From positions 1 through 37,790 of the forward strand of contig JAEZEJ010000124.1 of NCBI GenBank assembly GCA_023417775.1: DNA of 37,790 nucleotides, read 5' to 3'. This stretch comes from Actinomycetes bacterium (GTDB lineage: Bacteria > Actinomycetota > Actinomycetes > Propionibacteriales > Nocardioidaceae). The translations under genes and the position numbers were made by a program. Below, piece by piece: positions 29,914 to 37,784 of this stretch (its first letter is position 1; each line of letters starts with the position of its first letter). The notes beneath the pieces are model-generated. The model was not told the origin of the DNA. It made no database searches and worked only from the letters and a program-made list of their open reading frames with translations.

Positions 29914-31332
29914 TCAGAGGATGTCGCCGGGCGTGTAGGCGGCGGCATCGGGATGGGCCCTCAGGACCTCGGCGATACGCCCGACGACCGCCTCCACCTG
30001 CGAGCGAGCGGCACCGGTGAACTCGATCGGCTCGGCGACGAGGGCATCGAGATCGGCCTGACTCAGACCCAGCCGGGCATCGGCGGCGAGCCGCTCGAAG
30101 AGATCGTTCTCGTTCGTGCCCTGTTCGCGCATCTCCAGGGCCACGGCGACCGCATGCTCCTTGATCGCCTCGTGCGCCTCCTCGCGGCCGACGCCGTGGC
30201 GGACGGCCGCCATCAGCACCTTGGTGGTGGCCAGGAAGGGCAGGTATCGGTCCAGCTCGCGCTGCACGACGGCCGGGAAGACACCGAACTCGTCGAGCAC
30301 CGTCAGGAAGGTCTCGAAGAGGCCGTCGGCGGCATAGAAGGCGTCGGGCAGCGCCACCCGGCGCACCACCGACTCCGACACATCGCCCTCGTTCCACTGG
30401 TCGCCGGCGATCTCGCCGACCATCGAGGCATACCCGCGCAGGACGACCGCGAGCCCGTTGACCCGCTCGCAGGAGCGCGAGTTCATCTTGTGCGGCATCG
30501 CGCTCGAGCCGACCTGGCCGGGCTTGAAGCCCTCGGTCACCAGCTCATTGCCCGCCATCAGCCGCACCGTGGTGGCCAGATTCGAGGGGGCCGCGACGAG
30601 CTGCACGAGGGCGGTGACGACGTCATAGTCCAGCGAGCGGGGATAGATCTGTCCGACGCTGGTGAAACGGTGATCGAAGCCCAGGTGCTCGGCGACCCGC
30701 TGCTCCAGGTCCGCGAGACGTCCCTCGTCGCCGAGCAGGTCCAGCTGATCCTGTGCCGTGCCGACCGGGCCCTTGATGCCCCGCATCGGATAACGGGCGA
30801 CGACCTCCTCGACCCGTTGCAGCGCCACCAGCAGCTCGTCGGCGACGGTCGCGAAGCGCTTGCCGAGGGTGGTGGCCTGTGCCGCGACATTGTGACTGCG
30901 TCCCGCCATCACCAGCTCGGCATGTTCGGCGGCGAGCTTCCCGAGGCGGGCGAGCGTGGCGACGGCCTTGTCGCGCACGATCTCCAGCGACGCGCGGATC
31001 TGCAGCTGCTCGACATTCTCGGTCAGATCGCGCGAGGTCATGCCCTTGTGGATGTGCTCGCTGCCCGCCAGCGCGGCGAACTCCTCGATCCGGGCCTTGA
31101 CATCATGGCGCGTGACCCGCTCGCGGGCGGCGATCGAGTCGAGGTCGACCTGGTCGACGACGGCCTCGTAGGCCTCGATGACGCCATCGGGGGTCTCGAC
31201 GCCGAGGTCGCGCTGCGCCTTCAGCACCGCGATCCAGAGCTGTCGCTCGAGGCGGATCTTGTGCTCCGGCGACCAGATCTCGGCGAGCTGGTCGGAGGCG
31301 TAGCGGGAGGCGAGAACGTTGGGTGCGGTCAC
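29914..31332 (-). CDS. purB: Adenylosuccinate lyase
   Basis: 472 residues of the fumarase/aspartase superfamily. It removes fumarate from SAICAR and from adenylosuccinate, so it acts twice in AMP synthesis. The superfamily signature is GSSAMPHKMNSRSCERVNGL in the C-terminal half, with the flexible active-site Ser in SSAMP; TSRDLTENVEQ and AGRSHNVAAQ are other active-site blocks. The start is GTG 31332, with GATACT six bases upstream. The adenylate cyclase gene ends 41 bases upstream on the same strand. Confidence 0.95.
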   Translation of the reverse strand: MTAPNVLASRYASDQLAEIWSPEHKIRLERQLWIAVLKAQRDLGVETPDGVIEAYEAVVDQVDLDSIAARERVTRHDVKARIEEFAALAGSEHIHKGMTSRDLTENVEQLQIRASLEIVRDKAVATLARLGKLAAEHAELVMAGRSHNVAAQATTLGKRFATVADELLVALQRVEEVVARYPMRGIKGPVGTAQDQLDLLGDEGRLADLEQRVAEHLGFDHRFTSVGQIYPRSLDYDVVTALVQLVAAPSNLATTVRLMAGNELVTEGFKPGQVGSSAMPHKMNSRSCERVNGLAVVLRGYASMVGEIAGDQWNEGDVSESVVRRVALPDAFYAADGLFETFLTVLDEFGVFPAVVQRELDRYLPFLATTKVLMAAVRHGVGREEAHEAIKEHAVAVALEMREQGTNENDLFERLAADARLGLSQADLDALVAEPIEFTGAARSQVEAVVGRIAEVLRAHPDAAAYTPGDIL

Positions 31333-31338
31333 TCCCCC

Positions 31339-31344
31339 AGTATC
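31339..31344 (-). promoter_or_regulatory. -10-like hexamer GATACT for purB
   Basis: GATACT on the minus strand ends six bases before GTG 31332; the G-rich spacer GGGGGA could also serve as ribosome site. Confidence 0.45.
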
Positions 31345-31373
31345 GCAGCCGCCGGCTCCACGCCGGAGCGGTG

Positions 31374-32381
31374 CTAGGACTCGCCCCGCTTGAGCGACCA
31401 GAGATGGAGATGGTCGTATCCCTTGACCGAGATGCGACGCGCCCGCCTCAGCCGCCAGCGCTCGTCCTCGGCCTGGAGTTCCCCGGCCAGCTCGTCGTCG
31501 ACGAGCACCCTCCCCGGCCGGGCCGAGGAAGTCAGCCGCGCGGCCAGGTTGACCGTCGAGCCGAACAGGTCGCCCAGCCGGGCGACGACCGGGCCGTAGG
31601 CCATGCCCACGCGTACCTCGGGGAACCGCTCGTCCGTCTCGGTCCGCTCGACGAGCCGCTGAGCGAGTTCGGCAGCCTCGGACGCGCTCTCCAGCACGAA
31701 CATCGCCTCATCGCCGATGGTCTTGACCACCTGACCGCCGTGCTCGACCACGAGCTCGGTGGTGACCCGCTCGAACCACTCGACCATGTCGCCGAGGTCA
31801 CGGGCGTTGAGCTGGCGGCTCCGGGCGGTGTAGCCGACGATGTCGACGAATCCGACCACCACGGGCGCCTCGCCTCCGGCGGCGACCTCGCCGAGGGCGA
31901 TGCGGCTCGCGGCCGCGAGCAGATGCCGCCGCCAGACATAGCCCTGGAGCGCCTCCACCGTCGGGATCACCTCGGCGAAGGCGTCGATCGGCGTCGGCTC
32001 CCCGTCGCCCTCCGCATCGGCCGCGAGGGCCGAGAGCATGACCCGGATGTGCCAGTCGGCGAGACGAGCGAAGGCCCGGCCGGTGGAGCGGACGAACTGC
32101 GGCAGCCGGTCCCGGTCGAGCACGCCTAGGTCCACCAGCCGCTCGGTCAGCCGCAGAGCCTCGACATCGGCGGGCAGGAAGCCCGGATCGTCCTCGTCGA
32201 CCGCCGGGAATCCGAGGTACCGCCACAGCGCGTTCGCGGTGTCGAGGTCGACGCCGGCAGCCTCGGCCACCTCGGACTGCCGCAGGGTGGGCTCCTCGTC
32301 GAAGAGGAACTGCGCGGCGACGTCGATCAGCAGCGACGGATCGAAGGCGTACTCGCCCGGACGGGGCTCCTCGGTGCTCAC
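31374..32381 (-). CDS. Class III adenylate cyclase with N-terminal regulatory domain (Rv1264-like)
   Basis: 335 residues without membrane spans. Residues about 10-160 match the autoinhibitory, pH-sensing N-terminal domain known from the M. tuberculosis cyclase Rv1264. The catalytic domain begins at about 170: metal ligands Asp180 (FVDIVGYT) and Asp224 (IGDEAMF), purine-selecting Lys220 and Asp271 (KTIGD, GDLFGS), transition-state Asn278 and Arg282 (VNLAARL). All key residues for an active homodimeric adenylate cyclase are present. GTG 32381 has TAGCAT seven bases upstream. It lies between purD and purB, all on one strand. Confidence 0.9.
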   Translation of the reverse strand: MSTEEPRPGEYAFDPSLLIDVAAQFLFDEEPTLRQSEVAEAAGVDLDTANALWRYLGFPAVDEDDPGFLPADVEALRLTERLVDLGVLDRDRLPQFVRSTGRAFARLADWHIRVMLSALAADAEGDGEPTPIDAFAEVIPTVEALQGYVWRRHLLAAASRIALGEVAAGGEAPVVVGFVDIVGYTARSRQLNARDLGDMVEWFERVTTELVVEHGGQVVKTIGDEAMFVLESASEAAELAQRLVERTETDERFPEVRVGMAYGPVVARLGDLFGSTVNLAARLTSSARPGRVLVDDELAGELQAEDERWRLRRARRISVKGYDHLHLWSLKRGES

Positions 32382-32388
32382 GTGAGCG

Positions 32389-32394
32389 ATGCTA
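32389..32394 (-). promoter_or_regulatory. -10 hexamer TAGCAT for the adenylate cyclase
   Basis: TAGCAT on the minus strand ends seven bases before GTG 32381. The rest of the 150-base gap up to purD contains only the purD hairpin. Confidence 0.45.
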
Positions 32395-32508
32395 GGCCCT
32401 CAGCGGTGCCGCGACGCTCCCTCCGGCAGGCATCCCGGCCGTTGGGCGGTGAGCTGTCCCACACTCGGGGGCCCGGATGCGGGATGCTCCACCGCCGGGC
32501 GCGACAGG

Positions 32509-32528
32509 GGATCCCGAGCGACGGGACC
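32509..32528 (-). terminator. Hairpin after purD
   Basis: Seven base pairs with one bulged A (GG-TCCCG against CGGGA-CC) around a five-base loop lie three bases beyond the purD stop on the minus strand. It would insulate the adenylate cyclase from purD transcription. Confidence 0.4.
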
Positions 32529-32531
32529 GGG

Positions 32532-33791
32532 TCAGAGCGCGATCTCGCCGCGCTCGGCCGCCAGCGCGATATCGGTGCGATGATGCGCCCCGCGGATGCC
32601 GATCCGGTCCACCCCCGCGTAGGCGCGCTCGCGAGCCTCGGCGAGCGAGTCGCCGACGGCGGTCACCGCCAGCACGCGCCCGCCCGCCGTGACGAGTCCT
32701 CCATCGGCGTCCCTGGCCGTGCCGGCCTGGATGACGTCGACACCCTCGATCTCCTCGGCCGCGTCGATCCCCTCGATGACATCGCCCTTGGCCGGCGAGT
32801 CGGGGTAGTTCTCGGCCGCGACCACCACCGTCAGCGCGGCGCCCTCGCGCCACTGCGGGAGACCGACCTCGCCCAGAGTGCCCTGGGCAGCCCCCATCAG
32901 CAGCGCGGAGAGGGGCGTCTCGAGCAGCGCGAGGAGGGCTTGCGTCTCCGGATCTCCGAAGCGGGCGTTGAACTCCACCACCCGCACCCCGCGGCCGGTG
33001 AGCGCGAGACCCGCGTACAGCAGCCCCGAGAACGGGGTGCCGCGGGCGGCCATCTCCTTGACCGTCGGGATGAGCACACGGCGCGAGACCTCCTCGACGA
33101 GATCGTCCGGTGCCCAGTCCAGCGGCGTATAGGCGCCCATGCCGCCCGTATTGGGGCCGGCGTCGCCGTCATAGGCACGCTTGAAGTCCTGGGCCGGGCG
33201 CAGCGGCAGCACCGTCTGGCCGTCCGTAATCGCGAACAGCGACACCTCGGGGCCGTCGAGGAACTCCTCGATCACGACCCGATCGCAGGAGGCGGCATGC
33301 GCCTCCGCCGCGGCGCGGTCGTCGGTCACCACCACACCCTTGCCGGCCGCCAGGGCGTCGTCCTTGACCACATACGGCGGGCCGAAGGCGTCGAGCGCGT
33401 CGATCACCTGCTCGGGGGTCTCGCAGACCCGCGCCAACGCGGTGGGCACCTCCGCGGCGGCCATGACCTGCTTGGCGAAGGCCTTCGAGCCCTCCAGCTG
33501 AGCGGCCTCGCCACTCGGGCCGAAGCAGGCGATCCCGACCCCGCGGACGGCATCGGCGACCCCGGCGACGAGCGGCGCCTCCGGGCCGACGATGACGAGA
33601 TCGATCCCCAGCGACGAGGCGAGGGAGGCCACCGCCGCGCCGTCGAGGGGGTCGACCTCGTGCAGCTCGGCGACACGCGCGATGCCGGGATTGCCCGGAG
33701 CGGCGTGGACCTCGGTGACGTGGGGATCGCGCGAGAGCGCGAGGGCCAGGGCATGTTCGCGGCCGCCGGTGCCGATGACGAGCGTCTTCAC
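32532..33791 (-). CDS. purD: Phosphoribosylamine--glycine ligase
   Basis: 419 residues, GAR synthetase of the ATP-grasp superfamily, second step of purine synthesis. The start VKTLVIGTGGREHALALAL carries the GxGGREHA loop; GPEAPLVAGVADAV, the EEFLDGPEVSLFAITDG region and the signature RFGDPETQ near the active site confirm it. GTG 33791 is the start, with TAGGCT eight bases upstream; a start 27 bases further up would include the promoter. Transcribed alone by position. Confidence 0.95.
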   Translation of the reverse strand: MKTLVIGTGGREHALALALSRDPHVTEVHAAPGNPGIARVAELHEVDPLDGAAVASLASSLGIDLVIVGPEAPLVAGVADAVRGVGIACFGPSGEAAQLEGSKAFAKQVMAAAEVPTALARVCETPEQVIDALDAFGPPYVVKDDALAAGKGVVVTDDRAAAEAHAASCDRVVIEEFLDGPEVSLFAITDGQTVLPLRPAQDFKRAYDGDAGPNTGGMGAYTPLDWAPDDLVEEVSRRVLIPTVKEMAARGTPFSGLLYAGLALTGRGVRVVEFNARFGDPETQALLALLETPLSALLMGAAQGTLGEVGLPQWREGAALTVVVAAENYPDSPAKGDVIEGIDAAEEIEGVDVIQAGTARDADGGLVTAGGRVLAVTAVGDSLAEARERAYAGVDRIGIRGAHHRTDIALAAERGEIAL

Positions 33792-33799
33792 GGGCCACC

Positions 33800-33805
33800 A
33801 GCCTA
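33800..33805 (-). promoter_or_regulatory. -10 hexamer TAGGCT for purD
   Basis: TAGGCT on the minus strand ends eight bases before GTG 33791, in the 72-base divergent gap shared with the VOC gene. Confidence 0.45.
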
Positions 33806-33863
33806 CGGGGCTTCCCACCGGTCGCCGTCAGGAGTTCACTGGGAACGGACGAAAGGAATCCCC

Positions 33864-34265
33864 ATGACCACCCGACTCACTCCCTATCTGCACTTCGACG
33901 GCGACGCCCGCGAGGCGATGGAGTTCTATCAATCGGTCTTCGGCGGGACACTCGATCTCGTCCGCTATGCCGATATGGGCGAGCACGCTCCGGCCGATGC
34001 CGATCGGATCATGCACAGTTATCTCGCCACCGAGGAGTTCGATCTGATGGGCGGCGACGTCCCCACCGGGCAGACTGCGCCCAGCCCGCCGGGCCACGGG
34101 ATCGCGATCTCGGCCCAGGACAGCCCGGCGACGCGCGCCTACTTCGAGAGGCTCGTCGAGGGCGGCACCGTCATCGTCCCCCTCGGCGATGCACCCTGGG
34201 GCGGGCTCTTCGGCATGGCGGCCGATCGCTACGGCATCGAGTGGATGACCACCCTCGCGCCCTGA
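33864..34265 (+). CDS. VOC-superfamily protein, PhnB-like
   Basis: 133 residues of the glyoxalase/bleomycin-resistance (VOC) fold, PhnB subgroup: LTPYLHFDGDAREAMEFYQSVFGG at the N-terminus, LMGGDVP in the middle and the closing PWGGLFGMAADRYGIEWM. PhnB proteins often bind metal, but their activity is mostly unknown and database titles as methyltransferases are unreliable. AAGGA lies about seven bases before ATG 33864, so unlike many neighbours this gene has a leader and a ribosome site. Confidence 0.9.
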   Translation: MTTRLTPYLHFDGDAREAMEFYQSVFGGTLDLVRYADMGEHAPADADRIMHSYLATEEFDLMGGDVPTGQTAPSPPGHGIAISAQDSPATRAYFERLVEGGTVIVPLGDAPWGGLFGMAADRYGIEWMTTLAP

Positions 34266-34270
34266 CCGCC

Positions 34271-34311
34271 CCCGGGTGCAGCGGTACGTCATCACCCCTT
34301 CCTCACCCGGG
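34271..34311 (+). terminator. Hairpin after the VOC gene
   Basis: CCCGGGTG (34271-34278) pairs perfectly with CACCCGGG (34304-34311) across a 25-base loop that includes a CCCCTTCCT stretch, five bases after the VOC stop codon. Confidence 0.4.
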
Positions 34312-34349
34312 CAGGTGGCCGGGAAAGGTCGACAGCGCACCGCCGCCGG

Positions 34350-34367
34350 CCGGGTCGAGGCACCCGG
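34350..34367 (-). terminator. Hairpin after purA
   Basis: CCGGGT and ACCCGG pair around a six-base loop, ten bases downstream of the purA stop on the minus strand. Together with 34271-34311 it insulates two converging genes. Confidence 0.45.
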
Positions 34368-34377
34368 TCGGCCAGGC

Positions 34378-35661
34378 TCAGAGGAGGTCGTGGACGACGA
34401 TGGTCTCGTCGCGGCCGGGGCCGACGCCGATGGCCGAGATGCGGGCCCCGCTCATCTTCTCGACGGCCTCGACATAGCGCTGAGCGTTGACCGGCAGATC
34501 GTCGACCGAGCGCGCCCCGGAGATGTCCTCGGTCCAGCCGTCGAAGTACTCGTAGATCGGCGTCGCGTGGTGAAAGCCGGTCTGCGTCATCGGCATCTCG
34601 TCGACCCGCTCGCCGTCGACCTCATAGGCCACGCACACCGGGATGCGGTCGAAACCGGTGAGCACGTCGAGTTTGGTGAGCACGAAGTCGGTGAGACCGT
34701 TGATCCGCGCCGCATAGCGGGCGATGGGCGCGTCGTACCAGCCGCAGCGCCGCGGGCGGCCCGTCGTGGTGCCGAACTCGCCGCCGTTGTCGCGCAGCCG
34801 TTCGCCATCGGCATCGAAGAGCTCGGTGGGGAACGGCCCCTCGCCGACGCGGGTGGCATAGGCCTTGACGATGCCGATGACACGCGTGAGCCGCGTGGGC
34901 GGGATGCCCGATCCGGTGCAAGCCCCGCCGGCGGTGGCCGACGAGCTGGTGACGAAGGGGTACGTGCCGTGGTCGACGTCCAGCAGCGTGGCCTGGCCCG
35001 CCTCCAGCAGCACGGTCTCGTCGGCGTCCAGCGCGTCGCCGAGCAGCAGCGACGTGTCCGCGACCATGGGCCGCAGCCGGTCGACATAGCTCAGCAGCTC
35101 CTCGACCACCTCGTCGACCTCGACCGAGCGCCGGTTGTAGACCTTGGTGAGGATCTGGTTCTTGAGCTCCAATGCCCCCTCGACCTTGGCTCGCAGGATC
35201 TTCTCGTCGAAGAGGTCCTGCACGCGCACGCCGAGGCGGTTCATCTTGTCGGCATAGGTGGGTCCGATGCCACGGCCGGTCGTGCCGATCTTGCGGCTGC
35301 CGAGGAAGCGCTCGGTGACCTTGTCGAGGGTGCGGTTGTAATCGGCGATGACGTGGGCATTGGCCGACACGACCAGCTTGGAGGTGTCGATCCCGCGCGC
35401 CTCCAGCCCGTCGATCTCCTCGAAGAGGACACCGAGGTCGACCACGACGCCATTGCCGATCACCGGCGTGCAGCCGGGGCTCAGGATGCCGCTGGGCAGC
35501 AGGTGCAGGGCGTACTTCTGGTCACCGATGACGACCGTGTGTCCGGCATTGTTGCCGCCATTGAACTTGACCACGTAATCGACCCGGCTGCCGAGCAGAT
35601 CGGTCGCCTTGCCTTTGCCTTCGTCGCCCCATTGGGCACCGACGATGACGACTGCGGGCAT
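34378..35661 (-). CDS. purA: Adenylosuccinate synthetase
   Basis: 427 residues, GTP-dependent joining of aspartate to IMP, first committed step to AMP. The P-loop-like GDEGKGK starts at residue 12 after VVIVGAQW; KFNGGNNAGHTV, RGIGPTYADK and TTGRPRRCGWYDAP are further signature blocks. ATG 35661 was chosen because it gives the standard N-terminus and has GAGGTGG about nine bases upstream; the 43-codon frame extension upstream would run through the leader. TAGAAT at 35718-35723 suggests a leader of about 50 bases containing a hairpin. Confidence 0.96.
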   Translation of the reverse strand: MPAVVIVGAQWGDEGKGKATDLLGSRVDYVVKFNGGNNAGHTVVIGDQKYALHLLPSGILSPGCTPVIGNGVVVDLGVLFEEIDGLEARGIDTSKLVVSANAHVIADYNRTLDKVTERFLGSRKIGTTGRGIGPTYADKMNRLGVRVQDLFDEKILRAKVEGALELKNQILTKVYNRRSVEVDEVVEELLSYVDRLRPMVADTSLLLGDALDADETVLLEAGQATLLDVDHGTYPFVTSSSATAGGACTGSGIPPTRLTRVIGIVKAYATRVGEGPFPTELFDADGERLRDNGGEFGTTTGRPRRCGWYDAPIARYAARINGLTDFVLTKLDVLTGFDRIPVCVAYEVDGERVDEMPMTQTGFHHATPIYEYFDGWTEDISGARSVDDLPVNAQRYVEAVEKMSGARISAIGVGPGRDETIVVHDLL

Positions 35662-35691
35662 GGAGTTGCACCACCTCAGGGCATGCGGAAA

Positions 35692-35723
35692 GCCCCGCGT
35701 GGGGCCCTTACCCGCGCATTCTA
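35692..35723 (-). promoter_or_regulatory. purA promoter and leader hairpin
   Basis: TAGAAT (minus strand, 35718-35723) is a good -10. Downstream in the leader GCCCC-ACGC-GGGGC (35692-35705) forms a compact stem-loop followed by TTT, which resembles a small intrinsic terminator or RNA-stability element ahead of the ribosome site. Confidence 0.4.
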
Positions 35724-35768
35724 CCGAAGCCGGCAGGTCGACAGCGCGCTCCGGCTCCGTCGGGGCCG

Positions 35769-35774
35769 TAGGCT
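35769..35774 (+). promoter_or_regulatory. -10 hexamer TAGGCT for the lipid kinase
   Basis: TAGGCT ends nine bases before ATG 35784; transcription would begin within a few bases of the start codon. Confidence 0.4.
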
Positions 35775-35783
35775 GGCGGAGCC

Positions 35784-36662
35784 ATGCCACGCCTCCTCGC
35801 GATCACCAATGCCTCCGCCGGAACCTCGACGACCACGTCGGTCGACTCCGGTGTCGACGTGCTGCGCCGCCGCTTCGATGTCGACGTGGTCGCCACCGGC
35901 TCCGCGGACGAGCTCGACGCAGCCCTCGCCGACCGCCCCGACCTCGACGCGGTGGTCGCCTTCGGCGGCGACGGCAGTCTGCACGCCGTCGTCGAGGCGG
36001 TCCACCGCGCCGGGCGGCTCGACTCGCTCGCGGTGGGGCTGGTGCCGCTCGGCACCGGCAATGACTTCGCACGGACCCTGGGACTGCCCCTCGACCCCGC
36101 GTCGGCGGCGGAACGGATCATCGCATCCGACGGCCGTCGCATCGACGTGCTGGAGGACTTCGGTGGCGCGATCGTGGTCAACGCTGCCAGCATCGGCCTC
36201 GGCGCCGAGGCCGCGGTCCGCGCCAAGCGCTATAAGAAGCGGTGGGGGCCGCTGGGCTATGCGATCGGTGCGGCGAAATCCGCCTTCGTGCCCGATGCGA
36301 AGGTCGACGTGACCATCGATGGTCGCCGCGTGCGCCGCCGTCACGGGCACATCACACAGTTGTCGGTCGGCAACGGTCGCTTCGTCGGCGGCGGCACGGA
36401 GCTGTTCCCGACCGCCGAGATCGACGATGGGCAGATGGACGTGCAGGTGGTCTTCGCGCACACCCTCGCCGGGCGCGCTGCCTACGTCGTGCGGCTGCTG
36501 ACCCGCACGACCGACGAGTCGCCCCTCGTGCACTACGAGCGCGCACAGCGCGTGGAGGTGCACGGTGACGGGCTGCGGTGCACGAGCGACGGGGAGATCA
36601 GCGATCCGTGCCCCGATCACACCTGGCACGTCCTCCCGGCGGCACTCACCTTCCTGGCCTGA
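35784..36662 (+). CDS. Diacylglycerol/lipid kinase family protein (DAGK catalytic domain)
   Basis: 292 residues with the DAGK_cat fold: nucleotide-binding GGDGS at residues 61-65 and GTGND at 90-94, then a C-terminal beta-sandwich with GNGRFVGGGTELFPTAEIDDG and a closing D-G-E-x-x block. Members phosphorylate diacylglycerol or other lipids (DgkB, YegS) in membrane lipid recycling; the substrate is not defined by the sequence. It diverges from purA and converges on the DUF3151 gene. Confidence 0.9.
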   Translation: MPRLLAITNASAGTSTTTSVDSGVDVLRRRFDVDVVATGSADELDAALADRPDLDAVVAFGGDGSLHAVVEAVHRAGRLDSLAVGLVPLGTGNDFARTLGLPLDPASAAERIIASDGRRIDVLEDFGGAIVVNAASIGLGAEAAVRAKRYKKRWGPLGYAIGAAKSAFVPDAKVDVTIDGRRVRRRHGHITQLSVGNGRFVGGGTELFPTAEIDDGQMDVQVVFAHTLAGRAAYVVRLLTRTTDESPLVHYERAQRVEVHGDGLRCTSDGEISDPCPDHTWHVLPAALTFLA

Positions 36663-36671
36663 CCGCGCCTC

Positions 36672-36703
36672 GGCCGTCGCCAGACGAGGTGGGGTCGACG
36701 GCC
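36672..36703. terminator. Hairpin between lipid kinase and DUF3151 gene
   Basis: GGCCGTCG (36672-36679) and CGACGGCC (36696-36703) pair perfectly over a 16-base loop, in the 54-base gap between two converging genes. Confidence 0.45.
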
Positions 36704-36716
36704 TGCCGCCGCGAGC

Positions 36717-37121
36717 TCAGCCGACGAGGACGGCGTAGCCCTCGGGACTCGACTCGCGGAGGAACTCCCGGCAGCGATGGGCCTCGGCCTCGTCGCCGAC
36801 CCGCTCCGATGCCGTCGCGAGAGCGGCGAGCGAGCGCAGGAAGCCGCGGTTCGGCTCATGCGACCACGGGACCGGGCCATGGCCCTTCCAGCCGTTGCGC
36901 CGCAGGCCGTCCAGTGAGCGGTGGTACGAGGTGCGCGCGAAGGCGTAGCCCTCCAGGTCGCGGCCCTCGGCGAGCGCCTCGGCGGCCAGCAGGGCCCAGG
37001 CGACGGTGGAGTCCGGGTGGGCCGTCGCGACCTCGGCGGGCGTCGCGCCGGCCTCCAGATCGGCGGCACCGGGATCCACGGGCAGCAGGGTCTCCGGCGG
37101 TTCTCCGAGCAAGTTGGTCAT
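36717..37121 (-). CDS. DUF3151 family protein
   Basis: 134 residues, an actinobacteria-specific family of unknown function. It shows the family pattern LLGEPPETLLPVDP at the N-terminus, PAEVATAHPDSTVAWALLAAEAL, ARTSYHRSLDGLRRNGWKG and VPWSHEPNRGFLRSLAALA. The helical repeats look TPR-like, which would suit protein binding, but that is a guess. ATG 37121 is supported by TAGGTT seven bases upstream; the frame stays open further up without family sequence. Genes of this family often lie near purA, as here. Confidence 0.9.
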   Translation of the reverse strand: MTNLLGEPPETLLPVDPGAADLEAGATPAEVATAHPDSTVAWALLAAEALAEGRDLEGYAFARTSYHRSLDGLRRNGWKGHGPVPWSHEPNRGFLRSLAALATASERVGDEAEAHRCREFLRESSPEGYAVLVG

Positions 37122-37128
37122 ACCCACG

Positions 37129-37134
37129 AACCTA
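37129..37134 (-). promoter_or_regulatory. -10 hexamer TAGGTT for the DUF3151 gene
   Basis: TAGGTT on the minus strand ends seven bases before ATG 37121. Confidence 0.45.
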
Positions 37135-37137
37135 GGC

Positions 37138-37197
37138 CGTGCCTGGTAATCCCCGCCGTGGGCACCTCGCTCCCGGAGCCGCGGATCACCAGGCACG
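37138..37197. repeat. 60-base inverted repeat between divergent genes
   Basis: CGTGCCTGGT (37138-37147) pairs with ACCAGGCACG (37188-37197), and after one mismatch ATCC pairs with GGAT inside. The 30-base interior is GC-rich. It lies between the DUF3151 promoter and the GyrI-like gene. It could be a structured 5' leader for the plus-strand gene, a wide operator, or a remnant of a mobile repeat. Confidence 0.55.
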
Positions 37198-37263
37198 ACC
37201 TCCCCCGTCGGGTGAGACTGTCGGAGGAACGTGTCACGGTGTGACCGACGACAAGGAGATCTC

Positions 37264-37779
37264 ATGCTGCCCCTGACGCCCGAGCCCCTCGATGACGTGA
37301 CCTGGTTCGACACCGAGCGCGTCCCCCTCGCCGTGGCGGTCTACGAACGGGTCACGATGGAAGACCTGCGTGACCTCTTCGACCACACCTTCACCGCGAT
37401 GGGCGGCGCGATCGGTCGCGGCGATCTCGTTCCCGCCGGTCCCGCTCTCGCCCTCTACCGGGGCGACCCGCGCGGCACCTTCGATATCGAGATCGGCTTC
37501 CCGGTCCGCACGCCCTGGTCGGGTCCGATCGACGCGGACGGGGTGACCGTCGTGGCGAGCGAGTGGCCGCCCGGTCCGACGGCGGCCCTCAGCCATGTCG
37601 GCGGCTACGACGGGCTCGGCGGCAGTTGGGAGCGGCTGATGGCCGCCGCAGGGTCCGCGGAACGCGGCGAGCCCGTGGCCCTCGGCGAGGTCTACGTGAC
37701 CGAGCCCTCGCCCGATGCCGATCCCGCGACGCTGCGCACCGATCTCCTGGTGGCCCTCGAGGACACGAAGGGCCGGTGA
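37264..37779 (+). CDS. GyrI-like / effector-binding domain protein
   Basis: 171 residues resembling the GyrI-like small-molecule-binding fold (SHS2 pair) found in AraC/MerR effector domains and in stand-alone proteins: YERVTMEDLRDLFDHTFTAMGGAI, ALYRGDPRGTFDIEIGFPV, the P-x-G-x-x-A-x-x-x-x-x-G-x-Y block (PPGPTAALSHVGGYDGLGGSWERLM) and YVTEPSPDADP. No DNA-binding domain is attached, so it may bind or hydrolyse a small ligand. AAGGAG lies about six bases before ATG 37264; an upstream in-frame start at 37231 lacks this site. GTCAC-GGT-GTGAC at 37233-37245 is a small inverted repeat just upstream. Confidence 0.82.
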   Translation: MLPLTPEPLDDVTWFDTERVPLAVAVYERVTMEDLRDLFDHTFTAMGGAIGRGDLVPAGPALALYRGDPRGTFDIEIGFPVRTPWSGPIDADGVTVVASEWPPGPTAALSHVGGYDGLGGSWERLMAAAGSAERGEPVALGEVYVTEPSPDADPATLRTDLLVALEDTKGR

Positions 37780-37784
37780 CGCGG

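Noticed and set aside
34276..36312. 678-codon plus-strand frame across purA and the lipid kinase
   Set aside because: Composite shadow of two confidently identified genes on opposite strands.
37138..37197. ZTP or other known riboswitch in the inverted repeat
   Set aside because: The conserved core sequences of riboswitch classes I know are not present; only the long stem is evident.
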